Positions 8,354-17,103 are shown, counted from the first letter of the stretch. The stretch: 64,000 nucleotides of DNA from an uncultured Eubacterium sp. (GCA_900545305.1 UQYD01000006.1:19443-83442), one strand, 5' to 3'. Numbers and translations are program-made. Notes: generated by a model from the sequence alone, not told the origin.

Positions 8354-9166
8354 ATGAAAAAGAACTTGAAAAAGGCGTTATGCCTATTGATGTCTACAGG
8401 TATGTTGTTTAGTGGTGTTACTGTTGCTTATGGTGAGGAAAGCAATATTTCTTTACAGATTAATGGTAGTGAAATATCAGCAGAAGTACCACCCACTATT
8501 ATAGATGGAAGAACAATGGTACCTGTAAGAGCAATATTTGAGGCTGTTGGTGCTAATATTGACTTTGATGCAGAAACAAAGACAATAACAGCTAAAAAGG
8601 GCGATACAACAGTAAATATGACAGTTGGAGCAAATGCTATAACTGTAAACAATAAGGAAGTACAGTTAGATGCACCTGCAGTAATTGTAAATGGCAGAAC
8701 ATTAGCACCTGCCAGATTTGTAGCAGAAACTTTTGGATATACTGTTCAATGGGACGCCGAAAACAAAATAGTTAAAATTATTGGTGGAGAAAGTACAGAA
8801 TTTTATAAGGACTATAGTGACTTGCCAGACTATGGAAGTTTTAGCGGTGCTACTTTATTGGGAAATGAAAAAATAAATGTAGATGGTTTTGTAGGACAGG
8901 GTTATATATACGATTTTAAGTACGACAAAAGTAAGTTTTCATCAGGAGATGATGTTGACAGAGAATATGTTAACAAATTAAAAGAAAATGGCTGGGAATA
9001 TGATGGTAAGACATATGGAGAAGAAAATGCTGAAATAATGCTATTTTTCAAAAAAGGACCTATGTTGTGTGGCTATAGTGTTTGCAATAACCATAAGCAA
9101 GTAGCTATTATTATAACGAATGTTATGGGCAAGGATATTGACCTTAAAGACGCAGTAACCGTATAG
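8354..9166 (+). CDS. Secreted copper amine oxidase N-terminal (stalk) domain protein
   Basis: The 270-aa protein has a signal peptide (residues about 1-27, ending near VAYGEE). A stalk domain of the copper amine oxidase N-terminal type follows at about residues 32-145, built from repeats around RTMVPVRAIFEAVGA and RTLAPARFVAETFGY. Such domains occur in Firmicute surface proteins and do not imply oxidase activity. The C-terminal 120 residues match nothing I recognise. No LPXTG motif or membrane anchor is visible, so it is probably secreted. Monocistronic between a promoter and a terminator. Confidence 0.85.
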   Translation: MKKNLKKALCLLMSTGMLFSGVTVAYGEESNISLQINGSEISAEVPPTIIDGRTMVPVRAIFEAVGANIDFDAETKTITAKKGDTTVNMTVGANAITVNNKEVQLDAPAVIVNGRTLAPARFVAETFGYTVQWDAENKIVKIIGGESTEFYKDYSDLPDYGSFSGATLLGNEKINVDGFVGQGYIYDFKYDKSKFSSGDDVDREYVNKLKENGWEYDGKTYGEENAEIMLFFKKGPMLCGYSVCNNHKQVAIIITNVMGKDIDLKDAVTV

Positions 9167-9260
9167 AAAGAAAAATGGTAGGTTTTAGTATTAGATGAAG
9201 GTCAGTTGTTTTTTACTGTGTAAATAATTAATATGATTTTGTGCAATATTACAAAACATA

Positions 9261-9295
9261 AAAAGCCCCGTAACCACCTAGATTACAGGGCTTTT
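9261..9295. terminator. Bidirectional intrinsic terminator
   Basis: AAAAGCCC...GTAA pairs with TTAC...GGGCTTTT around a short loop with one mismatch. It ends the stalk-protein gene on the plus strand and can also serve tRNA-Thr on the minus strand. Confidence 0.75.
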
Positions 9296-9299
9296 GTTA

Positions 9300-9372
9300 T
9301 AGTGAATCGGAAAGATAAATCCGATGGCTTGCAAGCAAGCCACAAATTAAGGTCGTTAATTTGTTCTGAATA
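9300..9372 (+). repeat. Family-1 three-hairpin repeat, full copy
   Basis: The full 73-bp form runs from TAGTGAAT, through hairpins ATCGGA/TCCGAT, GGCTTGC/GCAAGCC and AATTAA-GGTCG-TTAATT, to TTCTGAATA. It starts 4 nt behind the terminator hairpin and ends exactly at the discriminator base of tRNA-Thr, so it supplies the whole 3' trailer of that tRNA. Confidence 0.9.
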
Positions 9373-9445
9373 AGCTAATAACGGGAGTTGAACCCGTGAC
9401 CTCAACACTACCAATGTTGCGCTCTACCTCCTGAGCTATATTAGC
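9373..9445 (-). tRNA. tRNA-Thr (anticodon GGT)
   Basis: The reverse complement folds as a 73-nt cloverleaf with acceptor GCTAATA/TATTAGC, a D-arm with GCTC/GAGC and an anticodon stem CAACA/TGTTG. The anticodon loop is TTGGTAG (anticodon GGT) and the T-arm is ACGGG-TTCAACT-CCCGT. The discriminator is U and no CCA is encoded. Confidence 0.95.
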
Positions 9446-9578
9446 ATACTCCCTAAATTATATATTATATAAATATTTTCGTCAAGTATTTTAACAAAAT
9501 TGTAACTTACATTATAGTACAAAAAGATGATAAAATATAAGTAGTGTATAGTAGTATAGTTTGTTTTGGAGGTTAAAT

Positions 9579-10082
9579 ATGTTTAATGTAGATGAAAATA
9601 TAATGTATGGAAATGTTGGGGTATGTCGTATTGAGGGCATTTTAGGTGGAGACGAAATAGGTATGAATACTGAAAAGAAGTATTACAAGTTATATTCCTA
9701 CAGAGAAAAGGAAATAATATACACACCGACAGATACCAATGTTTTTATAAGAAAGATAATGACAAAGGAACAGATAAAGGAGCTTATACGCAAAATTCCT
9801 AGTCTTAAAACTATAGAAATTCAAAGTAAAAATATAAAAGTGCAATCGGATTATTACAAAACGTTTTTGAAAAATTGTGACAGTGAAAATATGTTGATGC
9901 TTATTAAGACCATATATGAAAAGAATTTAGACAGAAAAAGGGAAGGCAAAAAGGAAGGAACTACAGAAAATATATTTTTTAAAGAGGCACAGGAGAAACT
10001 TCATTTAGAAATAGCTATTGCCTTTGGCGTGAACATTGAGGAAGTGCCTAAAATAATAGAAAATGAGCTTAAAAATATGTAG
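9579..10082 (+). CDS. CarD-family transcriptional regulator
   Basis: The 167-aa protein has an N-terminal CarD/TRCF RNA polymerase-interacting domain (residues about 1-65, with MYGNVGVCRIEGI and YYKLYSYREKEIIYTP). A helical C-terminal domain with basic and acidic helices follows. CarD-type proteins bind the RNA polymerase beta subunit and affect open complexes. ATG 9579 is chosen because GGAGG (9568-9572) precedes it by 6 nt; an in-frame TTG at 9561 precedes that site. It is monocistronic and divergent from tRNA-Thr. Confidence 0.87.
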   Translation: MFNVDENIMYGNVGVCRIEGILGGDEIGMNTEKKYYKLYSYREKEIIYTPTDTNVFIRKIMTKEQIKELIRKIPSLKTIEIQSKNIKVQSDYYKTFLKNCDSENMLMLIKTIYEKNLDRKREGKKEGTTENIFFKEAQEKLHLEIAIAFGVNIEEVPKIIENELKNM

Positions 10083-10113
10083 GCCAGAACAAATTGACTT
10101 CGTTAAATTATAA

Positions 10114-10149
10114 AAAAATCTGAGGACAATGATATATCCTCAGATTTTT
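10114..10149. terminator. Bidirectional intrinsic terminator
   Basis: A perfect 13-bp stem (AAAAATCTGAGGA / TCCTCAGATTTTT) with a 10-nt loop lies between the convergent CarD and ftsZ genes. It has T-tracts on both strands. Confidence 0.9.
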
Positions 10150-10153
10150 CTTT

Positions 10154-10203
10154 ATAGTGAATTGTCAAGCCACAAATTAAGGTCGTTAATTTGTTCTGAA
10201 TAT
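10154..10203 (+). repeat. Family-1 repeat, internally deleted copy
   Basis: The ends TAGTGAAT and TTCTGAATA are intact, as is the AATTAAGGTCGTTAATT hairpin. The first hairpin and the left arm of the second are missing. A degraded fragment of the third hairpin appears in inverted orientation at about 10084-10107, so two pieces face each other across the terminator. Confidence 0.8.
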
Positions 10204-10209
10204 ACTAAA

Positions 10210-11334
10210 TTATCTCTTTCTTAAGAAAGTTGGAATAGCAAGGTCAGAATCTGTGTCATCTGATACAGGTGTGTAAACCTGAGTAAAGCTACTTGGAACG
10301 GCTCTATTAGGAGCTTTTGTAGCAGGTCTAACAGCTTCTTCCTTAGCTGTTTCCTTTGCAGGAGCTGGCTGTTCAATCTTATTAGCAGCATTGCTTTCGT
10401 CAAGACCAGTTGCAATAACAGTAACAATAACTTCATCTTCAAGAGTATCATCGTAAACTGTACCAAAGATAAGTTCTGCATCTGGGTCAAGAGCTTCACC
10501 AATGATATTAGCAGCATTGTTTACATCGAAAAGACCGAGGTTTCTGCTACCTGTAAAGTTTACGATTACAGCCTTAGCACCATCAATAGAAGTTTCGATT
10601 AATGGAGAGTTAATAGCAGTTCTAGCAGCTTCTTCAACATCAGTAGAACGACCGATACCGAAGTGAGCAAGACCCTGGTCACGCATAACTGTACAAATAT
10701 CAGCAAAGTCAACGTTAATATCACCGGCCTTAGTAATAAGGTCAGAAATACCAGTAACACCCTGATAAAGAACGCTATCAGCAAGTTCGAAAGCCTGTGG
10801 AACAGAAATGTTCTTGTCAGCTGACTGTAAAAGCTTCTGGTTAGGAATAACGATGATTGTATCAACGTGTTCTCTTAACTTTTCAATACCTTCAAGGGCA
10901 AAGTTCATTCTCTTCTTTCTTTCAAAGTCGAAAGGCTTAGTAACAACAGCTACAGTAAGGATACCCATTTCCTTAGCCATTTTTGCAATAACAGGAGAAG
11001 CACCAGTACCTGTACCACCACCCATACCAGCAGTGATGAATACCATATCAGCACCTTCAAGTGCGTCAGTAATATCAGCAGAATTTTCTTCAGCTGCCTT
11101 TGCACCTACTTCAGGACGAGCACCAGCACCAAGACCTCTAGTAAGTTTTGCACCTATAGCGATTTTCTTTGTTGCGTTTGATTTGTTTAAGGCTGCCTGA
11201 TCTGTATTTACGGCAATGTATTCTACATCAGTATTTGATGCAATCATTCTGTCAACGGCATTACATCCGCCACCACCTACACCAATTACAACAATCTTTG
11301 CAACATCTTTTAATTCGTTTACAATTTCAATCAC
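10210..11334 (-). CDS. ftsZ: Cell division protein FtsZ
   Basis: FtsZ is a 374-aa tubulin-like GTPase that polymerises into the division ring. It shows GVGGGGCNAVDRM at the N-terminus, the GTP-binding loop GGGTGTGASP, and the T7-loop region INVDFADI. After a Pro/Ala-rich linker it has the conserved C-terminal peptide IPTFLRKR, which binds FtsA, SepF and other partners. The start is GTG at 11334 with GGAGG 8 nt upstream; an out-of-frame ATG at 11339 opens only a two-codon frame. divIB lies upstream in the same direction, 279 bp away, separated by the ftsZ promoter region. Confidence 0.97.
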   Translation of the reverse strand: MIEIVNELKDVAKIVVIGVGGGGCNAVDRMIASNTDVEYIAVNTDQAALNKSNATKKIAIGAKLTRGLGAGARPEVGAKAAEENSADITDALEGADMVFITAGMGGGTGTGASPVIAKMAKEMGILTVAVVTKPFDFERKKRMNFALEGIEKLREHVDTIIVIPNQKLLQSADKNISVPQAFELADSVLYQGVTGISDLITKAGDINVDFADICTVMRDQGLAHFGIGRSTDVEEAARTAINSPLIETSIDGAKAVIVNFTGSRNLGLFDVNNAANIIGEALDPDAELIFGTVYDDTLEDEVIVTVIATGLDESNAANKIEQPAPAKETAKEEAVRPATKAPNRAVPSSFTQVYTPVSDDTDSDLAIPTFLRKR

Positions 11335-11423
11335 AACATTATCCTCCTATATATGAATAAACATCAAGTCGTTCATTATAATAAACCGTTTACAACCTCC
11401 CAGTCATAAACCTACCTATTATT

Positions 11424-11452
11424 ATTTTAATTGCTTTTAGGCAATATTGCAA
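11424..11452 (-). promoter_or_regulatory. Candidate ftsZ promoter
   Basis: TTGCAA (11447-11452), a 17-bp spacer and TAAAAT (11424-11429) lie about 90 bp upstream of the GTG start. The remaining 11341-11613 gap is AT-rich with no other feature I can support. Confidence 0.45.
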
Positions 11453-11613
11453 GCATATTTTCTATAAAAATAAAATTTTGGTTAATTTATCATATTTTCT
11501 TAATATTTCCATACAAATTTATATCATAAATTAATGTATAATCGGTTAAAAATATTTTTTGTTAGTTATATTTTGTTTGCGAATTCTTAATGGTCAATAA
11601 AATAAATTAACTT

Positions 11614-12321
11614 TTAGTTAATATATGTGCAAGTTGGATTGCCACCAGTCAAATTAAGTACACCGGCATAAGAAGTATCTAACTGCTTTAAAACTTCATT
11701 TAATGTAAGCAATTTTTTGTTTGCATCGTCAAAGCTACCAAACTCTACATCAATTTTACCTACATAAAAATGTATATCGTTTTCATCAGAAACGTCGACT
11801 CGTACAATAGTATTTAAAAGCTGGTCCTTTTCAAAAAGTTTGGAAAGCTGAACTACTGTATCAAAGGCACTAGGGTTGTCTACCTGTAAAACTTCTCCCA
11901 ATGTAAATTGGTTAAATTTAAGACCCTCTACAACAGGCAACTGCTTCTTAAATGTCTTTTGTGTGTCCAGTATTCTTCCGTAGTCATTAATATAAAGATA
12001 TGAACCCATATAAGGCACATAGGCTCTTAGCTTATATTCCTTTATGTCTACAGTTATTGTTGAAGGAAGTTTTCTGTGAATACTAACTTCTTCAATGTAG
12101 TTGTTGGATTTAATATTTTTTAATGCTTTTGTTTTATTAAAGGCGAAAATATTATTCCCAACCTTTGTATTTAACATACTTTCAATTTGTTCTTTTGATA
12201 AATTTTCGTTGCCATTTATTTCTATTGTCTTTATATTAAACACCGGCAAAGTAAAAAATGTAAGCCACAGTGCTAAAGCTACAATACCAATAAATGCAAC
12301 AAAAAATAATTTTCTATGCAC
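11614..12321 (-). CDS. divIB: Cell division protein DivIB/FtsQ
   Basis: This 235-aa bitopic membrane protein of the divisome has a short cytoplasmic N-terminus and one membrane segment (VAFIGIVALALWLTFFTL, about residues 8-25). An extracellular POTRA domain follows (about 28-97, starting FNIKTIEINGNENLS), then the beta domain. The GTG at 12321 is preferred over the in-frame TTG at 12336, since AGGTGA (12326-12331) lies 4 nt ahead of it. Its place upstream of ftsZ fits a reduced dcw cluster. Confidence 0.9.
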   Translation of the reverse strand: MHRKLFFVAFIGIVALALWLTFFTLPVFNIKTIEINGNENLSKEQIESMLNTKVGNNIFAFNKTKALKNIKSNNYIEEVSIHRKLPSTITVDIKEYKLRAYVPYMGSYLYINDYGRILDTQKTFKKQLPVVEGLKFNQFTLGEVLQVDNPSAFDTVVQLSKLFEKDQLLNTIVRVDVSDENDIHFYVGKIDVEFGSFDDANKKLLTLNEVLKQLDTSYAGVLNLTGGNPTCTYIN

Positions 12322-12381
12322 GTTATCACCTACCAAAGATATATAGTAATATTAAAGTCATTCATTGTCAACTATACAAAG

Positions 12382-12942
12382 TTATTTTATAACCCTGCAA
12401 TTATTAAGGGATACTTCCTTTTCCTCAATATCTAAACCCTCAAGGGCGTATTCAGTTGTATTTTCAATACCAAAAAGACCACAAAGCCCCTTTATGTAGT
12501 TATACCCTAAGTTGTAATTGCCCAAATATCCACCACAGGTTGTGATGTATGTCAATTCTTTGCACCTACAAAGACCCTTTTCCACACCGTTTTCGTCATA
12601 GGCAAATGTAATACCACATACGCAAATATGTTCAAAAAACACCTTTAAAAGTGACGGAAAACTTAAATCCCAATAAGGGGCAGAAATGACAATGTAGTTT
12701 GCACGTCTAAATCTGTCGGCAAAGTCAAATATTGGGTCATTGAGAGAACCGGATTTTAAAAGTCTATCTCTCTTTTCAATGTCTTCCTTTTTCAAAGGCT
12801 GTAGTTTTTGTAATGAGAGGTCTATTTCTACAACTTCTAAATTTTCTTCGGGTTTATATTTTTCCAAAAACTCCTTTGAAAGTTTGTAAGTCCTTGAATT
12901 TTCCTTGCCACTGATACAGCAATTAATCCACAATAATTCCAT
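12382..12942 (-). CDS. Flavodoxin-fold NAD(P)H-dependent oxidoreductase
   Basis: The 186-aa protein is an FMN-dependent reductase of the flavodoxin-like fold-2/AzoR type. The FMN phosphate-binding region lies near NCCISGKENSRTYKLSKEF, and the flavin-contacting region is APYWDLSFPSLLKVFFEH. TTCGGYLGNYNLGYNYIK is a typical later segment. It may reduce quinones, azo or nitro compounds; the substrate is not deducible. A GGAGG lies 8 nt ahead of the ATG. It stands between divIB and an ABC importer without an obvious functional link. Confidence 0.8.
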   Translation of the reverse strand: MELLWINCCISGKENSRTYKLSKEFLEKYKPEENLEVVEIDLSLQKLQPLKKEDIEKRDRLLKSGSLNDPIFDFADRFRRANYIVISAPYWDLSFPSLLKVFFEHICVCGITFAYDENGVEKGLCRCKELTYITTCGGYLGNYNLGYNYIKGLCGLFGIENTTEYALEGLDIEEKEVSLNNCRVIK

Positions 12943-12990
12943 AAAAACAACCTCCTAAAAAAATATAGTAATATAATACCACGAAAAACA

Positions 12991-13020
12991 AAAAATCGCC
13001 ACAATTTTGTGACGACTTTT
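12991..13020 (-). terminator. Intrinsic terminator of the TrpXYZ-like operon
   Basis: On the minus strand GTCGTCACAA pairs with TTGTGGCGAT (two G-U wobbles) around AA, followed by TTTTT. The wobbles appear only in the minus-strand RNA, so that is the working orientation. Confidence 0.75.
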
Positions 13021-13047
13021 TATAATGTTTATACTGATTGTTTATAT

Positions 13048-13842
13048 TTAGCCTAAAAGCATTCTGTCGTTGTCCATTTCCTCGCCACTTGCTCTTTCGA
13101 ACATCTTGAGAAGGTCAGAAACTTCCATATTTTGCTTTTCTTCCTTAGAAAGGTCTAAAATAATATTGCCGTTGTGCAACATAATAAGACGATTACCGAT
13201 TCTTAATGCGTCTTTCATATTGTGAGTAACCATCATAGCAGTAAGTTTTTCTTCTTCTACGATTTTTACTGTCAATTCAAGGACTTTTGCAGCTGTTTTA
13301 GGGTCAAGGGCAGCTGTATGTTCATCTAAAAGAAGAAGCTTAGGCTGGTGGAAAGATGCCATAAGAAGTGTAAGAGCCTGTCTTTGACCACCAGAAAGGA
13401 AACGAGTTTTGTCCTTAAGTCTGTGTTCAAGACCTAAGTCAAGCTGAGATAAAAGTTCTCTGTAAAGACCTCTTTCTCTTTCTGTAATACCCCAACGGAG
13501 AGTACGCTTTTTGCCTCGTCTGTAGGCAATAGCAAGGTTTTGTTCAATAGACATATCAGAGGCTGTACCCATTCTTGTGTCCTGAAAAACTCTACCAATG
13601 TACTTAGCTCTCTTAAATTCAGGTTCAGCAGTTACATCATCGCCATCAATAAAGATTTTACCGGAAGTAACAGGGAATGTACCTGCTACAGAGTTTAAAA
13701 GTGTAGACTTACCGGCACCGTTACCACCAATGATTGTTATAAAATCTCCGTCATTTACTTCAAGGTTTACACCTTTTAAAATATGTTTTTCGTTTACAGT
13801 ACCTATTTCAAAGGACTTATGTATTTTTTCAAGTTTAAGCAT
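13048..13842 (-). CDS. ABC transporter ATP-binding protein, TrpZ-like
   Basis: This is a 264-aa ATPase with Walker A GGNGAGKST, signature FLSGGQRQALTLLMA and Walker B LLLLDEHTAALD. The serine-less signature and HTAALD variant are usual for the ABC group that pairs with DUF534/ABC_sub_bind binding proteins. The ATG at 13842 is chosen because GGAGG lies 8 nt ahead of it; earlier in-frame codons run into the permease gene. Its start overlaps the permease stop by 8 bp. It drives uptake by the neighbouring permease and lipoprotein. Confidence 0.87.
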   Translation of the reverse strand: MLKLEKIHKSFEIGTVNEKHILKGVNLEVNDGDFITIIGGNGAGKSTLLNSVAGTFPVTSGKIFIDGDDVTAEPEFKRAKYIGRVFQDTRMGTASDMSIEQNLAIAYRRGKKRTLRWGITERERGLYRELLSQLDLGLEHRLKDKTRFLSGGQRQALTLLMASFHQPKLLLLDEHTAALDPKTAAKVLELTVKIVEEEKLTAMMVTHNMKDALRIGNRLIMLHNGNIILDLSKEEKQNMEVSDLLKMFERASGEEMDNDRMLLG

Positions 13843-14755
13843 TTTCACTGCCTCCCTTTTTAATAGAATTTTTAAGGTTCTTTGTAAATATATTTCTGAT
13901 TGCAGGGAAACACAATGCAATAGCAAGAAGAACTGAACTTATAAGTTTTAAATCGTTTGAGCTTAAACCAAGCCATAAAACTAAAGCTATAATAATTCTA
14001 TAGAGTATTGAACCTAAAGCAACAGCTATAAGGGAATGTAAAAGGTTTCTGTGACCAAAAACAACCTCACCAATGATTACTGATGCAAGACCAATAACGA
14101 TTGTACCAGTACCCATACTAATATCGGCAAAACCATTGAACTGAGCTACAAGAGAAGATGAAACGGCAATAAGACCGTTACCAAGCATAATACCGAAAAT
14201 AAGAGTATTGTCAGTATTTACACCCTGTGCTCTAATCATATTTTTGTTGTCGCCTGTAGCACGAAGTGAGAAACCAAGCTCTGTGTTAAAGAATATCCAT
14301 AAAATGAAGATTACAAAAACAGTGAGAACAAGACCGGCAACGATGGCTGCTAAGTTCTTAGTAAGACCAACATCTTCTAAAAGTGAAATAATTGTAGTCT
14401 GCTTTAAAAGAGGTATATTTGACTGACCCATAACTCTAAGGTTTACAGACCAAAGGGCTGTCATTGTAAGAATACCGGAAAGCAAAGCAGGAATTTTGAG
14501 CTTAGTATGTAATAAACCAGTAACAAGACCGGCTAAAAGACCGGCTAAAAAAGAAACGATAGTTGATGTGAAAGGGTCCCAACCTAATGTAACAAGTTTA
14601 CAAGTTACGGCTGCACCTAAAGTGAAACAACCTTCAGCTGTTAAGTCAGCAATATCAAGTATTCTGTATGTAATATATACGCCGATTGCCATTACTGCCC
14701 ATAATAAACCTTGAGCAAAAGCACCTGGCATAAGACCCAATAAACTTAAAATCAT
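13835..14755 (-). CDS. ABC transporter permease, TrpY-like
   Basis: The product is a 306-aa membrane protein with about 8-9 hydrophobic helices. It belongs to the branched-chain/ribose-type permease group (motif region IMLGNGLIAVSSSLVAQFNGF and FGHRNLLHSLIAVALGS). It is downstream of a binding protein of the ABC_sub_bind type and overlaps the ATPase gene, giving a TrpXYZ-like importer for tryptophan, tyrosine or a related compound. The order on the minus strand is binding protein, 154-bp element plus hairpin, permease, ATPase. Confidence 0.85.
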   Translation of the reverse strand: MILSLLGLMPGAFAQGLLWAVMAIGVYITYRILDIADLTAEGCFTLGAAVTCKLVTLGWDPFTSTIVSFLAGLLAGLVTGLLHTKLKIPALLSGILTMTALWSVNLRVMGQSNIPLLKQTTIISLLEDVGLTKNLAAIVAGLVLTVFVIFILWIFFNTELGFSLRATGDNKNMIRAQGVNTDNTLIFGIMLGNGLIAVSSSLVAQFNGFADISMGTGTIVIGLASVIIGEVVFGHRNLLHSLIAVALGSILYRIIIALVLWLGLSSNDLKLISSVLLAIALCFPAIRNIFTKNLKNSIKKGGSENA

Positions 14756-14786
14756 ATTAATTCTCCTTACAGTAAAAATAAAATAT

Positions 14787-14812
14787 AAAGGGGCAGAGAT
14801 TTCCGCCCCTTT
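14787..14812 (-). terminator. Intra-operon terminator/attenuator between binding protein and permease
   Basis: AAAGGGGC and GCCCCTTT form an 8-bp stem with a 10-nt loop, followed on the minus strand by TTTATATTTTATTTTTA. It lies 32 nt ahead of the permease start and probably lowers permease and ATPase expression relative to the binding protein. Confidence 0.65.
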
Positions 14813-14910
14813 ACAAAATTAAAAATCTTTAGATTATTCTGGATTGTCAAAAAACTAATCTGTAATTATTAATAGCTTCTTGAGTTTTTAAGATTATAAA
14901 AGGAAAGTTG

Positions 14911-15064
14911 TTAAGAAAACCTTGGTTTTCTTAAACTAATTCCACAGGTCGAGCTTTGCCCGACCGAGGACAGGGACAAAAATATGGTACTGGTTTTTAG
15001 TGCCATATTTTTCACGGCTGGTCCCGACCTTAGACCGAATGAGATAAATGCGAGCATTTATCTC
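14911..15064 (-). repeat. Family-2 four-hairpin element, copy A
   Basis: This 154-bp element is almost identical to the reverse complement of 51987-52140. In the sense of the upstream gene it starts 5 nt after the stop codon with hairpin GAGATAAATGC/GCATTTATCTC. A long hairpin with AAAAATATGG/CCATATTTTT arms enclosed by GGGAC/GTCCC follows, then GGTCG/CGACC, then TTAAGAAAACC/GGTTTTCTTAA. The rest of the 314-bp gap holds only the attenuator hairpin. Confidence 0.85.
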
Positions 15065-15069
15065 ACTCA

Positions 15070-16074
15070 TTATTCTTCAATCATTTTAGCCTTTGAGGCA
15101 ACATCATCAGGAATAGTAATACCCATTTCAGTAGCAACCTTCTTGTTTACAACAAGCTGTGGGTTCTGAGTGTACTGAATTGGCATTGTCTTAATGTCCT
15201 TACCACCGAAAATGTCAATAGCCATTTTACCAGTAAGTTTACCAAGTTCTGTATAGTCAATAGCAACTGAGGCAAGGCCACCACCCTTAACCATACCTTC
15301 TTCACCAACGATTACCGGAAGACCCTTAGGGTTAGTAATACTTGTTAAAAGAGGCATTGAAGATGCAAGAACATTGTCAGTAGGAATATAAACTGCGTCA
15401 TATCTACCAATCATTGATTCTGCAACCTGAGCAACGTCATTTGTGTTAGAAACAGTTTCTTCCTTTGATTCAATACCAAGTTTGTCGGCTGCTTCCTTAG
15501 CCATTTTAGCCTGAATAACTGAGTTCTGTTCACCTGAGCAGTACATAATAGCAATCTTCTTAGCGTCTGGAACAAGCTGTTTTAAAAGAGCTATCTGGTC
15601 TGAAACAGGGTTAATATCTGAAGTACCTGAAACATTTGTGTTAGGTGCTTCGTTAGACTCTACTAAGTCAGATTCGGCAGGGTCAGTAACTGCTGTAACA
15701 AGAATAGGAATATCCTTTGTTTCAGCTGCCATAGACTGAGCTGCAGGAGTAGCAATAGCTAAAACTAAGTCCTTTCTGTCAGTAACGAATTTCTGAGAAA
15801 TAGTCTTAAGATTAGACTGGTCAGCCTGTGCATTCTGAACGTCAATCTTTACGTTTTCGCCGTCTACATAGCCACCTTCTTTTAAGGCTTCAATAAATCC
15901 TTCTCTTGCTGCATCAAGGGCAGGGTGCTCTGTGTACTGAATTACACCGATGTTGTAAGTCTTATCTGATTTTGCACCGTCTGTAGATGCAGTAGATGAA
16001 GATGCACTGCCACAACCAGCAAGCATTACTGTTGATAAAGCAAGTGCTATAAATGTTGATAAAAATCTTTTCAT
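15070..16074 (-). CDS. ABC transporter substrate-binding lipoprotein, TrpX-like
   Basis: This is a 334-aa ABC_sub_bind (DUF534-type) lipoprotein. The signal peptide ends in VMLAGC (Cys21), followed by a Ser/Thr-rich tether. Family-typical stretches are YNIGVIQYTEHPALDAAREG, LAIATPAAQSM and ALIKQLVPDAKKI-like LLKQLVPDAKKIAIMY. The ATG at 16074 has GGAGGA 10 nt upstream. Members bind aromatic amino acids or other small ligands. No T-box is visible in the short leader. Confidence 0.88.
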   Translation of the reverse strand: MKRFLSTFIALALSTVMLAGCGSASSSTASTDGAKSDKTYNIGVIQYTEHPALDAAREGFIEALKEGGYVDGENVKIDVQNAQADQSNLKTISQKFVTDRKDLVLAIATPAAQSMAAETKDIPILVTAVTDPAESDLVESNEAPNTNVSGTSDINPVSDQIALLKQLVPDAKKIAIMYCSGEQNSVIQAKMAKEAADKLGIESKEETVSNTNDVAQVAESMIGRYDAVYIPTDNVLASSMPLLTSITNPKGLPVIVGEEGMVKGGGLASVAIDYTELGKLTGKMAIDIFGGKDIKTMPIQYTQNPQLVVNKKVATEMGITIPDDVASKAKMIEE

Positions 16075-16121
16075 ATAATGGAATCCTCCTTTTTGTAAAC
16101 AATGCACAATGTATACTATAT

Positions 16122-16150
16122 ATTTTAAAGTATATAAGCCTAATTGTCAA
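16122..16150 (-). promoter_or_regulatory. Promoter of the TrpXYZ-like operon
   Basis: TTGACA (16145-16150), a 17-bp spacer and TAAAAT (16122-16127) lie about 48 bp ahead of the binding-protein start. Confidence 0.65.
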
Positions 16151-16261
16151 TAAAAATAAGAAAATTAAAAGGCAAATAACAGCCCTAAGGGACAGTATAC
16201 ATAAAAGAATTATTGTATAATTATGCAATAAGTAAAAATTATCCAAATTTGCAACAAAATA

Positions 16262-16287
16262 GGGGATAATCTAAAAGAAAATCCCCC
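16262..16287 (-). terminator. Weak intrinsic terminator behind aroD
   Basis: On the minus strand GGGGAT pairs with ATCCCC around a 13-nt loop and is followed by TATTTTG. Confidence 0.5.
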
Positions 16288-16311
16288 AATATGTATAGAT
16301 TTATTTAAAAA

Positions 16312-17103
16312 TTACTGCATATTTTCAAATTCGTCTTTGTGATAAAGGTTTTCGTGAATAATCTTTATTGCTCTTTCGAGGTCGTCAGCTTCAATCTGTC
16401 CAGGGGCAGATGCCTTTCTTGCACAACCAAATGTTACACAGCTACCAAAGATTTCACCACAAACACGGCTTACAATACCTCTGCCCTCCATACTCATTGT
16501 AATAATAGGTACATCAGGGTACTTTTGGTGAATAGTGTCTGTAACATCAAGAAGTTCTAAAACATCTCTGTTAGAGTTTGGCATAACGGCAATTTTAGGA
16601 ATATCAGCATTAATTTCAATCATTTTTTCCATTCTTCTGATAAGTTCTTTCTTTGCTGGAGTCTTTTCAAAATCGTGGTTAGAAACTACAACTGTAATGC
16701 CGGCATCTTTTGCGTGCTTAATAAGAGGAATAAGGGCATCATCGCCTACCTCAAGCTCGTAGTCAACAAGGTCAACAAGACCACTCTGAATAGCAGTTTC
16801 GTATACTCTTGTGTATTCTTCAATAGTACATTCCTGAACGCCACCTTCTTCAACTCGTCTGAAAGTTAAAAGGAGAGGTATTTTGTCAAGAAGTTTTCTA
16901 ACCTGTTTAAGCATTTCAATTAAGTTTTCTGACTGAAGAACATCATCATACCAGTCTACACGCCATTCAACAATATCCGGCTTTAAAGATGCAATAGTCA
17001 TAGTTTGAGATACAATTTCGTACTGAGTATGGCCAACGATAGGTAAACAAACCTTTGGCATACCTGTTCCGATTTCCAAATCTCTTATAGTAATGGGAAC
17101 CAT
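16312..17103 (-). CDS. aroD: Type I 3-dehydroquinate dehydratase
   Basis: The 263-aa class I enzyme dehydrates 3-dehydroquinate to 3-dehydroshikimate in the shikimate pathway. Recognised features are VEWRVDWYDD near the N-terminus, the catalytic His in SNHDFEKTP, the Schiff-base Lys in IPKIAVMP, MSMEGRGIVSRV, and GQIEADDL near the C-terminus. Length is close to the family norm of about 250. It is flanked by its own weak terminator and by two amino-acid type ABC importers. An AGGAGG site precedes the ATG. Confidence 0.95.
   Translation of the reverse strand: MVPITIRDLEIGTGMPKVCLPIVGHTQYEIVSQTMTIASLKPDIVEWRVDWYDDVLQSENLIEMLKQVRKLLDKIPLLLTFRRVEEGGVQECTIEEYTRVYETAIQSGLVDLVDYELEVGDDALIPLIKHAKDAGITVVVSNHDFEKTPAKKELIRRMEKMIEINADIPKIAVMPNSNRDVLELLDVTDTIHQKYPDVPIITMSMEGRGIVSRVCGEIFGSCVTFGCARKASAPGQIEADDLERAIKIIHENLYHKDEFENMQ

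Noticed and set aside
11334..11339. ATG at 11339 as ftsZ start
   Set aside because: It is out of frame, followed by a stop after two codons, and only 3 nt behind the ribosome-binding site; GTG 11334 has proper spacing and frame.
16075..16121. A T-box or tryptophan attenuator ahead of the TrpXYZ-like operon
   Set aside because: The leader is under 50 nt and has no T-box sequence, specifier loop or terminator.
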